Positions 49,189 through 61,019 of a stretch of 64,000 nt of DNA are shown here, piece by piece; positions within the stretch are counted from its first letter, which is position 1; each line of letters begins with the position of its first letter. The position numbers and the translations under genes were made by a program. The notes beneath the pieces are model-generated. The model was given only the letters and a program-made list of their open reading frames with translations. It was not told the DNA's origin and did not search any database. The DNA is from Zygnema circumcarinatum. Its lineage: Eukaryota; Streptophyta; Zygnematophyceae; Zygnematales; Zygnemataceae. Where the stretch lies: the NCBI GenBank assembly GCA_037447605.1, contig CM074819.1:2241462-2305461 (forward strand). Direction: 5' to 3'.

Positions 49189-50100
49189 GCCTGCCTCTGC
49201 TCCTCGCTCTCCCTCTCTTCCTTCTCTGTCTTTCCCTTAAAACTCCCTCTTTTTGCCTCTCTCCCTCCCTCTCTCTCTCTCCCGCTCTCACTCGCTACCT
49301 GCACACGAATTGCCGTGCACAATTGGCGGTGTGGCGCTGATATCTGGCGGAGGGGGGGAAGAGCAGGCTGGGCGGGGGCTGCCCGGGGCCAAGTCCCGAG
49401 GCAGGCGCGGCGGCGGCCCGCCTCGCCTCTGATCGCGACCGCGTGCGCTCCGCCCAGGGCCAGCCACGTGGCACCGGTCACGCCCTTACGGTACGGCCGT
49501 GCGCGGACTGGCGGACGCCTCGCGCGTGCGGTAGTACGGACGGCGGCGGCGGAGTGCGCTGGAGTGGGCGGGCGGGCGGGCGGGAGCGTATGACCGCGGC
49601 TCCATGGAGCCCTGTTGAGCGTGGACCAGGTCGGAATCTGGCCAATCGCAGCCAATTTTGACACGAATGTGCCACGTGGCGACCTCGGAGTGGGCGGTGG
49701 GCGCCGGGGGCGATCGGATCCGCGGCAGTCGGGCGGGGCTTTGGCTCCGAAGGCGAGGCGCGGGGCGGTTCGGGGCCCCGGCCCGGGTCTAGGTCCGGGT
49801 CCAGGTCCGGGTCTGGCTCTGGGCTGGGTTCCGGGCACAGGGGGGTGCTGGCGGGCGGCAGGGCGGCACGGAGTGTCGGCGGGCGGGCGGACGTGCCACG
49901 TGGCGGGCAGCGGAGGGAGGCGGAGGGTCGGCGGCCCCTCGGACTCGGCGCCACGTGGCCGGTCGCGGGCGGCAAGGCAGGTCGGCGGAGATTCGGTGCT
50001 CGCCGTGTAGGTGGTTGGGTGGCACGGGCAGGGTGGTTCGCACGTGCGAGCCACGGCAGTGCGGGTGGAGAGGTTGGCTGCAGGGAGGACTGACTGACTG
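49189..50100 (-). promoter_or_regulatory. 5' region of the bestrophin-like gene with four G-box palindromes
   Basis: The exact 10-bp palindrome GCCACGTGGC occurs at 49463-49472, 49671-49680, 49895-49904 and 49950-49959. GTACGG elements lie at about 49490 and 49535. CCGGGTCTAGGT-type repeats occupy 49780-49815. The density of perfect G-boxes is the highest in the window. Confidence 0.6.
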
Positions 50101-50921
50101 ACTGACTCGCTTCGATGAAGGACATATGATTTGTTGAGCATCCGCCACGACACGACGCGAGGCAGCTTTGTAACAGAACCACATCTCGCTTGACGGCCAG
50201 TTTTTAGGAGACATCGACATCGATGCTGGCTGGCTGGCTGGCTGGCAGTGAGTGATCACTCCCGGCCATCCTGTCCATAACCATTAGACGCATTCTCCAC
50301 GAACGAACTTGTAAAGCATCTCCTGTCCTCCCTCAGTCAGTGCGGAGGAGCTTAGGTCAGGCAGGCAGGCAGGCAGTGGGCACTGATCGCTTTGGCGAGT
50401 GAGGGGAGAGAGTGATGCATGTGTGAGGAGGGAAACGAGCAGAACTCTTCGCACGTGCCACAAGCGCAATGATAGGAAACAGCTTAAAAAAGGCATGATG
50501 CCATCTATTTAGCTCAGAGCTAGGCTGTTGCTGCTAACAAGGAATCAGGTATCTGCAATCGATCAGCAGTCAGCTGCAGGTTTGGGCCGTATAGCAATTT
50601 CCACTACCACGCGTTCCCGTTCATTCTCTTTACTGTCAGATTTCCGTCCCATTGGGTACTTCGAATTCTGTAAGAAAAGCAGTCTAGAAAGTCGAGGGCT
50701 GGCAGATGAGCAGAAAGGAGATAGATGAACGCTCACTTAGATTAAATATTTGACTGATTTACATTGAACTGGTAACTCCACAACTACTGGCGCCTAACGG
50801 GACCCTCCAATTTTGGAGGGCTGCACGCTGACCTACCCTGCGACTGCTGCCTGACTAGTAATACACAACATGCACAGCCCCCTCCGTCTGCCACGTGTCT
50901 CCCCTATCACACTGCCTCCGC
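50101..50921. other. spacer with tetranucleotide repeats, no gene recognised
   Basis: Contains ACTG (50090-50107), GCTG (50226-50246) and GCAG (50360-50375) short repeats. Otherwise non-coding in appearance. It separates the bestrophin-like gene from the 3' end of the first LCIB-like gene. Confidence 0.5.
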
Positions 50922-53588
50922 CTAAGCAAGGAGTCCTGCGCTGAGAGACTTGATGGTGGTGATCTGGTTCACTTCGCAATGGAGGAGATGGCGCTCTCCG
51001 CGGATCACGGCATACCTGCCACGTCATTTGCGATTGTGCTTGTCAGGCTCAAAATATTCATATAAATTATTTGACTTCTCATTTTTGCGTGAAGAATAGT
51101 TTTTCCGGAGAAACTGAGCACAGAGTTTGACGCCATTCTACACGATTGCACGTTAGAAAAGCATTGCTTGAGCACGGGGAGGTTCCATGCTCACATAGTT
51201 CCGGGGGCGACGTAGTCCACAGTTCTGTCCAGCCGGAATGGCTCGCCCGGGATCTGGTCCACAGAACCACGAGGACCGACCGCCTCCCATTAGAAAGGAG
51301 AAGAGACTCGACTCGTCTGGGCACTACGATTGAGCTCAATTTACATGTTTACTAGGCGTGGTTCCATGTCTCTCCCCGCCAGAAAAGGCAGAGCCTCCAG
51401 GAGAGAGAATAACTATATATCGACAGTGGCAGAAATTTCTACATACAAAAGTGGAGTAACGAGTTAAGACATCCCCAAAGCCTCACCTGGTTGCCAGAGT
51501 GGATCTGCACTCCGGTGACGACGGCGTAGTCAGATGTCTCGGGGTTGACGGTCTTAGAGATGAGCAGCTCCAAGTCGTCAGTGATCACCTGCGGCAGCAT
51601 CCTTCACGAATTAGGTGTCTGCTTCCACCCTACCTCTTCGCTGCAAGCATTCATGGGAATCGGCATTGCAGGTAGATGGACATATGCCTTCAATAACAAA
51701 AGTGTCAATGTAAGAACTTTTAACAACTCACCTGCAGAGCGGCCTTTGTAACGTCGACAAGGCTTGGGCCAGAGGCGGTTTGGCAAGAAGGCTGCAGAAG
51801 TAAAGCAAATCCCACAGACAAAGTCAACACAAACCAAAAAAAATTATATATATGTATATATATATGTATATACGATTCATTAAACGAGTGGGGAAGCGCT
51901 AACAATCCGCAAGTTCCCTGAGGACGCCTCTCGTACCTGGCTGAGAACCTTCCTCTTGAGCGTGATGTACTCCGCGTCCTCCTCGTCCTCCTCGATCTGC
52001 CCCGCCCCGAGCTTGGCGTCGTTCTTGATGGCGATCAGCGCCCCGCACGCGCTCGAGGGCTTCCCGCGGCCCCGCCGGAGGAGGGACCCGACCTCGCCGC
52101 TCTCGCCGATGGACACGTGCGGGAACGCGAAGAATACATCTGCGGGGAAACGCGCGGAGAGGGGCAGAGAGTTAGGGGCAGAGAGTGAGAGGCAGAGGGA
52201 GAGGGGCAGGGACAGGCCGGCGAAAGGTCAGTCAAAGTGCAGGCGCAGGAACGGGGCGAGGGAGGGGGGCGGGGCGGCACTGACAGCGTTCGCGCGGCTT
52301 GCCGTCCTTGTCGCAGGGGAACTCGGGGCTGTGGGACATGCCGGCCTTGAACCCCGTCTTGCCGCAGTTGATGAGCCCGCCCAGCCCGGACACGTTGAAG
52401 GACAGCCCGAACGTCTGGTCGATGTACGTGGCCAGGGGCCGGCACACCTGCACGCCAAAAAACACTCACGTTCGCTCAGTGCGGGGATGCAATAGGCCAA
52501 TGCAATGTGCGTTTCAGACTGCTGAACATTTCAGTCAATAAATTTTAAAGTAAAGCAAGGTCAGGGCAGCAGGTATTACCTCATCACGGCAGGTGTTCAC
52601 AAGAGCGATGCAGTTTTCCCTGCCGGACATCCCAAACCGACCCTCATGTCAGTAGCGAATACGAAGAGCCACCAACATGCTGGAGAAATTCCTCCTCCCT
52701 CCCTCCCTCCCTCCCTCCCTCCCTCCCTCCCACCTGCTGAAGCCGAGGTTGAAGAGCTCCTCCGCCACGGCGGAGACGAAGCTCTCATCCTGCATGGCGT
52801 TGGGGAAGTAGTAGCTGATGGTCGCCAGCGCCGCGGGCGCCGCCCTCTTGTTGAACTTCGACACCGCGCCGTTCGTGGACTCGGCCGCGGGCGGGGCCGG
52901 GGCCGCCGCTACGGGCACCTCCTTCGCGGTGAACTTGGAGACCGCGGCGAAGCCCACCGCGCCGAGGACTGTGCCCACACCCAGCAGGGTCGGCACAGGC
53001 GCGGGGGCCACGCTGGAACTCGCGGAGATGGACGCCACCTGCAGACCTGCAGCAGGGCGCGGGGCAGGGGGGTGAGGAGGGGAGAGGGAAAGATGGCGGG
53101 GGAAGTGGAAGGGAGAGTACAGGAAGGTGAGCGGCAGAGAGAGAGAAGGGAAATAGAGAGAAAAGAGTACGGACAGGTAGAGTGGGACAGAGAGAGAGAT
53201 ACGTCGCAGAATGCGGGAAAGGGAGCCTGGGAAAGGGAAAGGTGAATGGAAGGAGCTTGGATGGGAGAGAGGATGAAACGGCTGAAATGTACAGAATATA
53301 CAGAATGTATGGAGGTTATGACAAGGGATGGAGCGAGTACGTGCTGGGGACCGAGCTGAAAAAGGATGGCTAGGGAGCAGGTTGGACGCTGAGGGAGAGC
53401 AGCTTACTCTGTGCCGCGGACATTTGAACGCTCTCCTCTCCTCCAAGAGCAGCGCTCACTTTAGACGCAGTCCATTTCCTAGCGGGCGCTGCAACCACAG
53501 CGGTGGCTGCGCTCTTAGGGGCAGCGCGCAGGCCGGCCCAGGAGGACACCTCCAGCTTCAGGCATGGGCTTCCCAGTGCGGCAGCCAT
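50922..53588 (-). CDS. LCIB/LCIC-family protein (theta/beta-type carbonic anhydrase fold), copy A
   Basis: Nine exons, 53588-53408, 53046-52734, 52619-52580, 52447-52285, 52139-51937, 51791-51732, 51588-51487, 51253-51195, 51015-50922; 404 residues, phases closed. The family was found as the low-CO2-induced LCIB of Chlamydomonas, which recaptures CO2 near the pyrenoid. Likely zinc ligands are Cys175 (in TCRDE, with Asp177), His240 (FPHVSIG) and Cys264 (SSACGAL). Other blocks are LGGLINCGKTGFKAGMSHSP, PSLVDVTKAALQ, SDYAVVTGVQIH, VDYVAPGTMYAVI and HCEVNQI. The N-terminus is a plastid-like transit peptide. Between it and the catalytic domain lies a hydrophobic Gly-rich segment (about 79-96) that I do not recall from LCIB of Chlamydomonas; it could be a membrane anchor or second sorting signal. 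An acidic loop of E and D residues precedes AEYITLKRKVLSQ. Copy B lies about 3.5 kb upstream on the same strand. Confidence 0.9.
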
Positions 53589-54350
53589 GGCTTCCTTCTA
53601 CTGCTGCGTTCCTCCCTCTCTCTCTCACTGGCTCTCTCTCTCTCTCTCACACTGGATCTCTCTCTCTCACTGGCTCTCTCTCTCTCTCACTGGCCTTCTC
53701 TCTCTCGCTCTCCTCCCGGTTCTTCCACCGCCTCTCTCTCTCTCTCTCTCTATACGCGGCGCGGGGCGCTCTCCGGCTTGGATTTGGGGGCACATGCACA
53801 TGCACTTCGCCGACACGGGAGCTGCATCCTGATTGGCCGCGCGCCACGTGGCGTCCCCAAATGTGCGGAGACACGTGGCAGGACGGCAGGACCGTACTAA
53901 GGGATCATGGCTGTACGGCTGGACGAAATGCCGGGCGGGAGGGCATGGATCGCTGTACGGGGAATGTAGCGCAGACGGTTACGGCTGTAGCGGAGGGGTA
54001 CACGTACGGCGGATTCGAGAATTGTGGCGGCCGTACTGCAGCCTATGCGGATCGGGGGCCGGCGGGACGATGCCACACGTGCGGCGGCTACAGTCGCAGA
54101 AGTCACTGTACGGCGGGTCCTGTCGTCCACTGTGCGGAAAGTGCACTTGGACAGGGGCCGCCTCTGTTCAAGGAAAGTGAGGGAGGGGAGGGGAGGGGAG
54201 GGGAGGGAAGGGGAGGCCATGGCGGCTGTGCAGAGGCAAGGGGGGGGGCGGCGGGACAGCGGGCAGCCGAGGCCTGGGAGATTGCAAAGGGACCGTTTTG
54301 GAGAGTTGAATTCGATATCGCCATTAGAGCGGATTATCTTTTCATTTGAC
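53589..54350 (-). promoter_or_regulatory. 5' region of LCIB-like copy A
   Basis: A CT-rich leader (53610-53750) abuts the start codon. G-boxes follow at 53843-53852 and about 53871-53880. A cluster of GTAC elements lies between about 53895 and 54110 (GTACTAAG, GTACGGC, GTACGGGG, GTACGGCGG and others). Confidence 0.6.
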
Positions 54351-57090
54351 TCCTAACTGTTCACAGGAATCACAAGAGAAGCTCCGCTTAAATTTCCTTC
54401 CAGGTTAACGTGAACGTGCAAGTGACTGCAGCTATCGCAAACAATCACCGCGCCACGCTTGGTTTCTTTCTGTTGCGCATCTACACCATCGCATCGCCTT
54501 CTGAACGCGTCCGAATCGACTAGGATAGTAGTTGTCAACGTTGCTTCAAGGGTACGAACGTAGCTGACGTGAAATGTGATCACATCCCTGGTATGGATGC
54601 TTGAGTGGGATTTCTCGTTCGTCAATGGACGAGCAGAATAACTTCGCTAACGTTAACAAATTAAGTCACGTGTTTTCTGTGAGACCGCTACGAAAAAGGA
54701 ACAGTTGTTGCTGGGAACATTATGCATTATAATTTTGGCAGGAATTGACAGATATTCACTTCAGATGTTTTCTACTTCGTCAGTGAGCGTAGCAGACAGC
54801 TTCAACTAGTTTCTAAATAGAAGTGCAAGTTGAATGTTTTACAACGAATAGAACATGGCATGCTTCGTCAAACCAGCCGTCGATGTCTGCAAGCAGGACT
54901 TCCTCAAGACTGGCTGGAAAGCGCAATGGCTGTTTAGAAACGCACGACAGGTTTCCACCATTAGAGAACGAGCCCTCTTATCGCCATATGCATGTGATGT
55001 GACCAGACAGCTGAGGCCACTACTATCCCCTGGCAACTATGCGAAAACCTGCGCAGCTTCGCAGCCACAGGAAAGCACGCACGTCTTTCCGGTGTTGTAT
55101 GGTCGATGCAGGGCACAGATATTCTCGCCTCCCTCTTCTGACATGCTCCAGTAGACTTGAAACCTCATTTGTCGAGAGCAGTACAGAACAAAAGCATTAC
55201 TGACATTAGCGTCAATGCATAATAGCAGTGACGCTCTCGCTTTTCCGCAATGCCCATTGCCACCCTTTCCTACTCCCTCTCCCTCTCCGCTGCAGAGACG
55301 CACAGCACATCATTCGTCGCACCTTTCAAGAGAGGTGGCATTTGCTCCTCACAGGGCCTACGTCTACTATATCCCTCACGCTTCCTGTGCGCCAGCCCTT
55401 CTTCCTTTCTCGGCCTTCCCCCATCCGTCTCTCTCGTCCTAGTGCGACCCTTCCTCTCTCTTCCCCCCTCTCGCTCAACCTCGTCACCCCACCTCCACCT
55501 CATTCGACATGTCTACCACTTTCTGCTTCCCTCTTCTCTTCCAACCCTTAATTTCAACTCATTTCCTCAAAATCTGACAACACCTCCCCAAAATCTCGTT
55601 TCTTCTCCATGCCCTACCTGACTCTTTCCATGCTCCTGTCCTTCCCTTGGTCGCCCACCCTCCTCTAGCCGCTCATCCTTTACATCCTCAATTTGCGAGA
55701 TTCCTAGGTGTGCATAAATCTTCTGCTGCATCTCTCCCGCCACCTCCTTACCCCCTGGCTGAAGCCACTCGTAGCTTCCTCCCCCACCCCTTTTCCCTAC
55801 CCTTCCTTTTCCCCCGCAGTGCCTCTATTGCACTTTTTCCCACTCGACCTCTCACATCGTCCCTCCCCATCGCCCATCACCCTCTCCAGTCTGGCCACAT
55901 CCCGTCCCCCTCTCCCACCATCGGCACTCAGACAGTTCATTCCCGTTAGCTACCTCCCTTCCTGCATGATAGCACTCACCTTTCTTGCGAAGGCCGCGTT
56001 CCCTCGCTGCTTTCTTCGCTGAAATCTCAGCTTCTTCTTCTGCTTCTCACCTCCAAATCGAGTCATCAGAAAGTCTCTCAGCATAGACACTTGAGTCGAA
56101 CATTTGCAGTGCAAACCCGAAAGAATAAAAACCCCAAAAAAAGACTTCATCAACGTGTAACGTTAGAATAAAGTATTCCAACATCAGAACGGATGTAGAA
56201 TTTAGGCTAGCATAATTTTCAGAAGCAGACAAGATTAATAGCCTTTAATAATTAGGCCTTTAATTTTCATCTCATCGTTTCAAAACACATTGCGGATTAG
56301 CTTCAGTGCAGAAGGCGTGGCAGTATGGCAGTGAAGTAATATACAATGGAACTATATAAGCTGCACAGGTTATACCGTAGTCCAAAGGGCAACACCGACC
56401 TGAATAGTAGAAGGCATTGCAGTGAACAGTGAAGCAGTTTACAACGAAACAATATAAGCTGCAATGATTGTTCTGTAGTGAGCAGCACTGCAGACCTGAA
56501 GTGCAAGACGTGGTATTGAAGCAATAAAGCAGTATATAACAGTACAATATAACCTGAAGAGATTATTCTGTAGCCAGGGATAATTGTACACACCTCGACT
56601 ACTGCAATTCCACCAAAAGCAACCGATCGACTTGATCTGTTACCCATATCGCAATGCCAGTTGACTTTCCACAAACTTTGCACGTCAATATAAGAGCACT
56701 TTTCCAACAGCACCATAAAATTAAAAAACTTTTTGACTTTCCAAATTTTCACACGCCTCTTGGGCGAATGCTCCACTAGTACACATAGACAAGGTACTCA
56801 AGATCGCTAGAAAAAACTCCTTTCCACACACTTCCGCGTCAGAATCTTAAAACCGCCTAATAAGGACTGACACTAATACCTCTCAAGCGTAAGCACTGCT
56901 CCCCCTATCTTCAGAACCTCTCCTGCATGCGCGCAGCACTGGACCCTGCATTGGGCGTTTCCAGCTCGTTACTTTATACAACGGCAATTGGATGTTTCCA
57001 CAGAGGACAGACCTACTGTCTGCCCGCACTTCTCTATTCCGTTATTGCACGGAAGCGGAACTACAAGATCCTCAGCAGCACTCGAACTCC
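54351..57090. other. spacer between the two LCIB-like genes, no gene recognised
   Basis: 54351-55200 is unremarkable mixed sequence. 55230-55960 is pyrimidine-rich (TCC/CTC) and opens long but meaningless frames. 56270-56560 is AT-rich and contains a repeated phrase of the type GCAGTGAA-CAG-AGTATATAAC (about 56320-56340, 56418-56460, 56500-56545). No domain is recognised on either strand. Confidence 0.5.
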
Positions 57091-59449
57091 TCACGCAGAC
57101 ACGAGCTGGGCGCTGACTGACTTAATGGCGCTGATCTGGTTAACTTCGCAGTGCAAGATGGACTTCTCCCCGCGGATCACAGCATACCTGCAATGCATGC
57201 AATGCGCGACCATTGCAATCAGTCAGTAGCTAACAAGCAATCTTGCAGAGGCGCAACATTAACTCTTCGTCTGTGTAGGCACTCAGGATTTCTAAATTCA
57301 CTCACATTGTTCCGGGAGCGACGTAGTCGACTGTCCTGTCCAAGCGGAAAGGCTCACCGGGAACCTGCACGCAGAAAGAAAACGACGTGAGGGGAAGTTG
57401 GACAATGTCGCAAAACACACAGGAAAGAAGACGCGGAAAGAGAGAAAGAAAGGTAAAACAATGAAAGGAGGGGAAGTTTGACCTGAGCGCCGGAGTGAAT
57501 CTGCACACCAGTGATGACAGCGTAGTCTGAGGTCTCAGGGTTCACAGTCTTGGAGATGAGGAGCTCCAAGTCGTCGGTGATAACCTGCAGGGAGAAAAAA
57601 AGAGGTTAATGGCTGGAGAAGAAAAACCACACTGCAGCAAAAGTTTCCCCTATCGAGAACAACTGCTTTTGAAGTCAGAGTCTCACCTGCAGGGAAGCCT
57701 TGGTGACGTCCACCAGGGACGGGCCAAGAGGACCGGCGTCTCTGCAAACGGGCTGCATAAAGAAGGGAATGCAGGGTTAGAAATGGAAAGCAGACACTGG
57801 GAAATGTAACCAGCTGAAATCATAGTTGAGTTAAATTTTCGAGCTCAATTACCTGGCTGAGAACCTTCCTCTTGAGCGTAATGTACTCCGCATCCTCGTC
57901 GTCATCAGCAATCTCTCCATCGCTGGCACTGTTCTTGATGGCGATGAGCGCTCCGCACGCGCTGGAGGGCTTACCGCGGCCACGGCGAAGGAGAGAGCCG
58001 ACCTCGCCGCTCTCACCGATGGACACGTGCGGGAACGCAAAGAACACATCTGCGGGCAAACGCGCGGAGAGGCAGAAGAAGAGAGGCAGAGAGAGGCGGG
58101 CAAGAACAGGCCGGCGAAAGGTTAGTCAACGTGCAGGCGCAGGGAAGGGGCAGGAACGGGGCGAGGGAGGGGGGCGGGGCGGCACTGACAGCGTTCGCGC
58201 GGCTTGCCGTCCTTGTCGCAGGGGAACTCGGGGCTGTGGGACATGCCGGCCTTGAACCCCGTCTTGCCGCAGTTGATGAGCCCGCCCAGCCCGGACACGT
58301 TGAAGGACAGCCCGAACGTCTGGTCGATGTACGTGGCCAGGGGCCGGCACACCTGCACGCCAAAAAACACTCACGTTCGCTCAGTGCGGGGATGCAATAG
58401 GCCAATGCAATGTGCGTTTCAGACTGCTGAACATTTCAGTCAATAAATTTTAAAGTAAAGCAAGGTCAGGGCAGCAGGTATTACCTCATCACGGCAGGTG
58501 TTCACAAGAGCGATGCAGTTATCTCTGCATAACATCCCAATCCGACCCGCTGTCAGTAGCAAATACGATGCACCACCGACATGCATAAGAAATATTTTCT
58601 ACCTCTGCCTTCGCCTCTACCTCCTCCCTCCCGTCCTCCTTGCCTCCCACCTGCTGAAGCCGAGGTTGAAGAGCTCCTCTGCCACGGCGGAGACGAAGCT
58701 CTCATCCTGCATGGCGTTGGGGAAGTAGTAGCTGATGGTCGCCAGCGCCGCGGGCGCCGCCCTCTTGTTGAACTTCGACACCGCGCCGTTGACAACCACG
58801 GGAGCCGGAGCCTCCTCCTTGGTGGTCATCTTCTTGAAGACGGCGTAGCTGGTGGCTCCCAGGAGGCCACCCAGGGCGAGCACAGCGGGGACGGGGGGCT
58901 GCGCAGCAGCAGTGCTCGCGGAGACGGAGGCCGTCTGCAGGCCGGCGAAGGAGACCTCATTGCCTGCCAAGATTGCAAAATACCAATTAATGAAAAAGAT
59001 TTTCAAGAATCCGCATGTTCCTTAAGTCTTGTCCCTTTCCTGCATATCATTTGACGGACTACGACAGCTACCTGCACTGAAAATCTTAACTTAAAGGGAT
59101 TTACGAGTTAGTCTCTACCACAATGCCTCTTACTCTAGACCTCCTTCCGGTTCATCACATTGCTATCAACATCGTCCTTGCTAAGGCCATCGTTCTTTGA
59201 CCATCATTTCTTCCCATAACACTTAAACCATTTATCTCCCATTAATACTCTCGTTCTTACAACTTCCCCTCCCACAACAACCGCAAAGCCCTTACTCGCA
59301 GCGGAGCTCTCCCCAGCCTGAGCGAGCACGACGCGAGACACCTTCGCCACTCGCGCAGTCTGTGCCTTGACAGCGACCTCCTTCCCTGCAGAGCGCAGGC
59401 CTGACCACTGGAGGGCCTCCATTCTCAAGCTGGCGCTGGCGGTGGCCAT
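57091..59449 (-). CDS. LCIB/LCIC-family protein, copy B
   Basis: Nine exons with the same boundaries as copy A: 59449-59296, 58963-58651, 58524-58485, 58352-58190, 58049-57853, 57752-57687, 57584-57483, 57364-57306, 57187-57091; 396 residues. Likely zinc ligands are Cys166 (with Asp168), His231 and Cys255. Residues from GAVSKFNKRAAPAAL through the CRDE block and on to CGALIAIKN are nearly identical to copy A. The transit peptide, the hydrophobic segment (about 76-94), the acidic loop (GEIADDDED) and the C-terminus differ. It presumably arose by tandem duplication, and the pair may form a hetero-oligomer as LCIB and LCIC do. Exons 3 and 4 and the intron between them match copy A almost base for base. 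Confidence 0.9.
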
Positions 59450-60110
59450 GGCTTCCTGGAAGAGAAGTGCGGAGACAGACGGGTGGGGAGCGTGTGGGCG
59501 AGAGGCTGGCTGGCTAGCTGCGAGGCGGGGAGCAAGCAGTACTGAGTGCGCGATGGGTCCCCGTCCGGCCTTTAGCGCCTCTCCCTCCCTCCCTCCCTCA
59601 CGCGGTGGCCTGAGAGCGCGGCCAAGTGCACGCGCGGACCGGCCCTGGCCCGGGAATGGATGAGGCCGGCCTCGCCGTACAATATGTACGAATAGTACGG
59701 CCCACGGTGCTGCCAATGTGCGGCCCTGGAGGCTGCCGTGCGGTACGAAAGGAGCGACGGCCGTACGGACGAGCGAGGGGGGCGCTCTCGCCGGTGCTTG
59801 GCGAGGAGTGGACCGCACGTGCCGCACGTGCGGGAGTGGGGGGGACCGGCGTTTGGGGAGAGGGGGAGGGAGGGAGGAGGGTAGGTGAGTGGGCGGGCGT
59901 GGGGTCGGGAGGGGGAGGGGGAGGGGGAGGAGGAGAGGGAGAGGGAGAGGTGGAGGAATGAGGGGGCTTGTGGAGAGAGAGGCGCAGGTGAGGATGAGAG
60001 GGAGGGGGACAGTCGATGGAGATAGGGGAAAGGAGGAGAGGGCTTCGCGGTGGAAACGGAGGGAAGGGAAGGGAGGGTGGAGGGTTGGGCGCAGAGTAGG
60101 AGACTTTGAT
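59450..60110 (-). promoter_or_regulatory. 5' region of LCIB-like copy B
   Basis: GTAC elements cluster at 59677-59765 (GTACAATATGTAC, GTACGGCCC, GTACGAAAGG, GTACGGACG). GCACGTGCC-type sites lie at about 59815-59835. A G-rich purine tract follows from 59840 to 60090. Confidence 0.5.
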
Positions 60111-61010
60111 GGCTTTGAGATTCAGTTGTTACATTCATCCAGCAAACCACCCTTTGACAACTCGTGTGAGGGAAATAATGATTTTTTCTGACTTAAACAA
60201 AGTTTGTCCTTCATTCATCTACCAAGAGTCTGTCTTAAAATTGGAAAATTTCTCAGTTCAGGAAGTCAGAGTTAACGACTACGTTGACGACTCCTGATGC
60301 ACATGTTCAATGCACGCATTCAAGGTGACTTCGGTGCCGGAAAAGTATTCCGCTATCAGTAGACAATGCAGCATTTCTGTCGTCGGACATAATCCGGCAG
60401 CGGGAAAGCGTGTATGCTGCGAAGGCTTGCGCCCAGTGAGGCGTACGGATGGCCTCGCTCACCGCTGGGGAGCAAGGAGACGTGCGCAGGCAGGCAGGCG
60501 TCCAGGCAGGTCCCGTGTCCAGGCCCCCGCCTCCCCCCGGGCAGCATTGGGCCCCTCCCTGCTCGACGGAGGCCACTTCGCCCAACCCTTGCTCCATGCG
60601 CTCAGGGAATGTATGCGGATCAGTTCACTACTGGGGAGCAGGAACAGGATCCTCTTCGACAGGTAGGGGTGGGGGTAGGCTTGCAAATCGATGGAGTTTG
60701 TTTTGAAGGGCGACTTTTTTATTCGCAGTTACAACTTGTTTCGCGGGGAAGGGTGCACTGATGTGAGATTCAAAAGTGTGAATGTTTTCGAAGTCTGCAA
60801 CCCCGAATAGCGTAGGGGCAGGTCTGCAAAAGGGAGGCCGGAGGTGCAGACGCAAACTGAAACGTCTAGCGCGGTTGGCCGTCCGTGCGAGAAACCTCTT
60901 TTCGCGCTCTGCTGACCGCCTGCTTTTGCAGATCCCTTCCCTCCCTCTCTCTCCCTCCCTCCCTCCCTCCCTCAGTTTGCAGGGCCTACTTTCTCTGGCC
61001 CTTTCACTTG
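60111..61010. other. spacer, no gene recognised
   Basis: GC-rich and frame-open on both strands. A plus-strand stretch at 60560-60660 looks mildly protein-like and ends at a splice-donor-like GTAGGG, but no partner exon was found. A CCTCC tract lies at 60945-60975. Confidence 0.4.
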
Positions 61011-61019
61011 TCCCGTCTG

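Noticed and set aside
52280-52500. Overlapping arginine-rich frames in other phases
   Set aside because: They are shadows of the LCIB-like exon 4 on the same strand.
50922-59449. First impression of PsbO (oxygen-evolving enhancer) duplicates
   Set aside because: The transit peptides and lumen-like hydrophobic segment are similar in style, but PsbO motifs are absent. CRDE, FPHVSIG and SSACGAL blocks identify the LCIB family.
60310-60666. Plus-strand frame ending in a protein-like stretch before a GTAGGG donor
   Set aside because: No matching acceptor or neighbouring exon, no recognised domain, and the region is GC-rich enough to stay open by chance.
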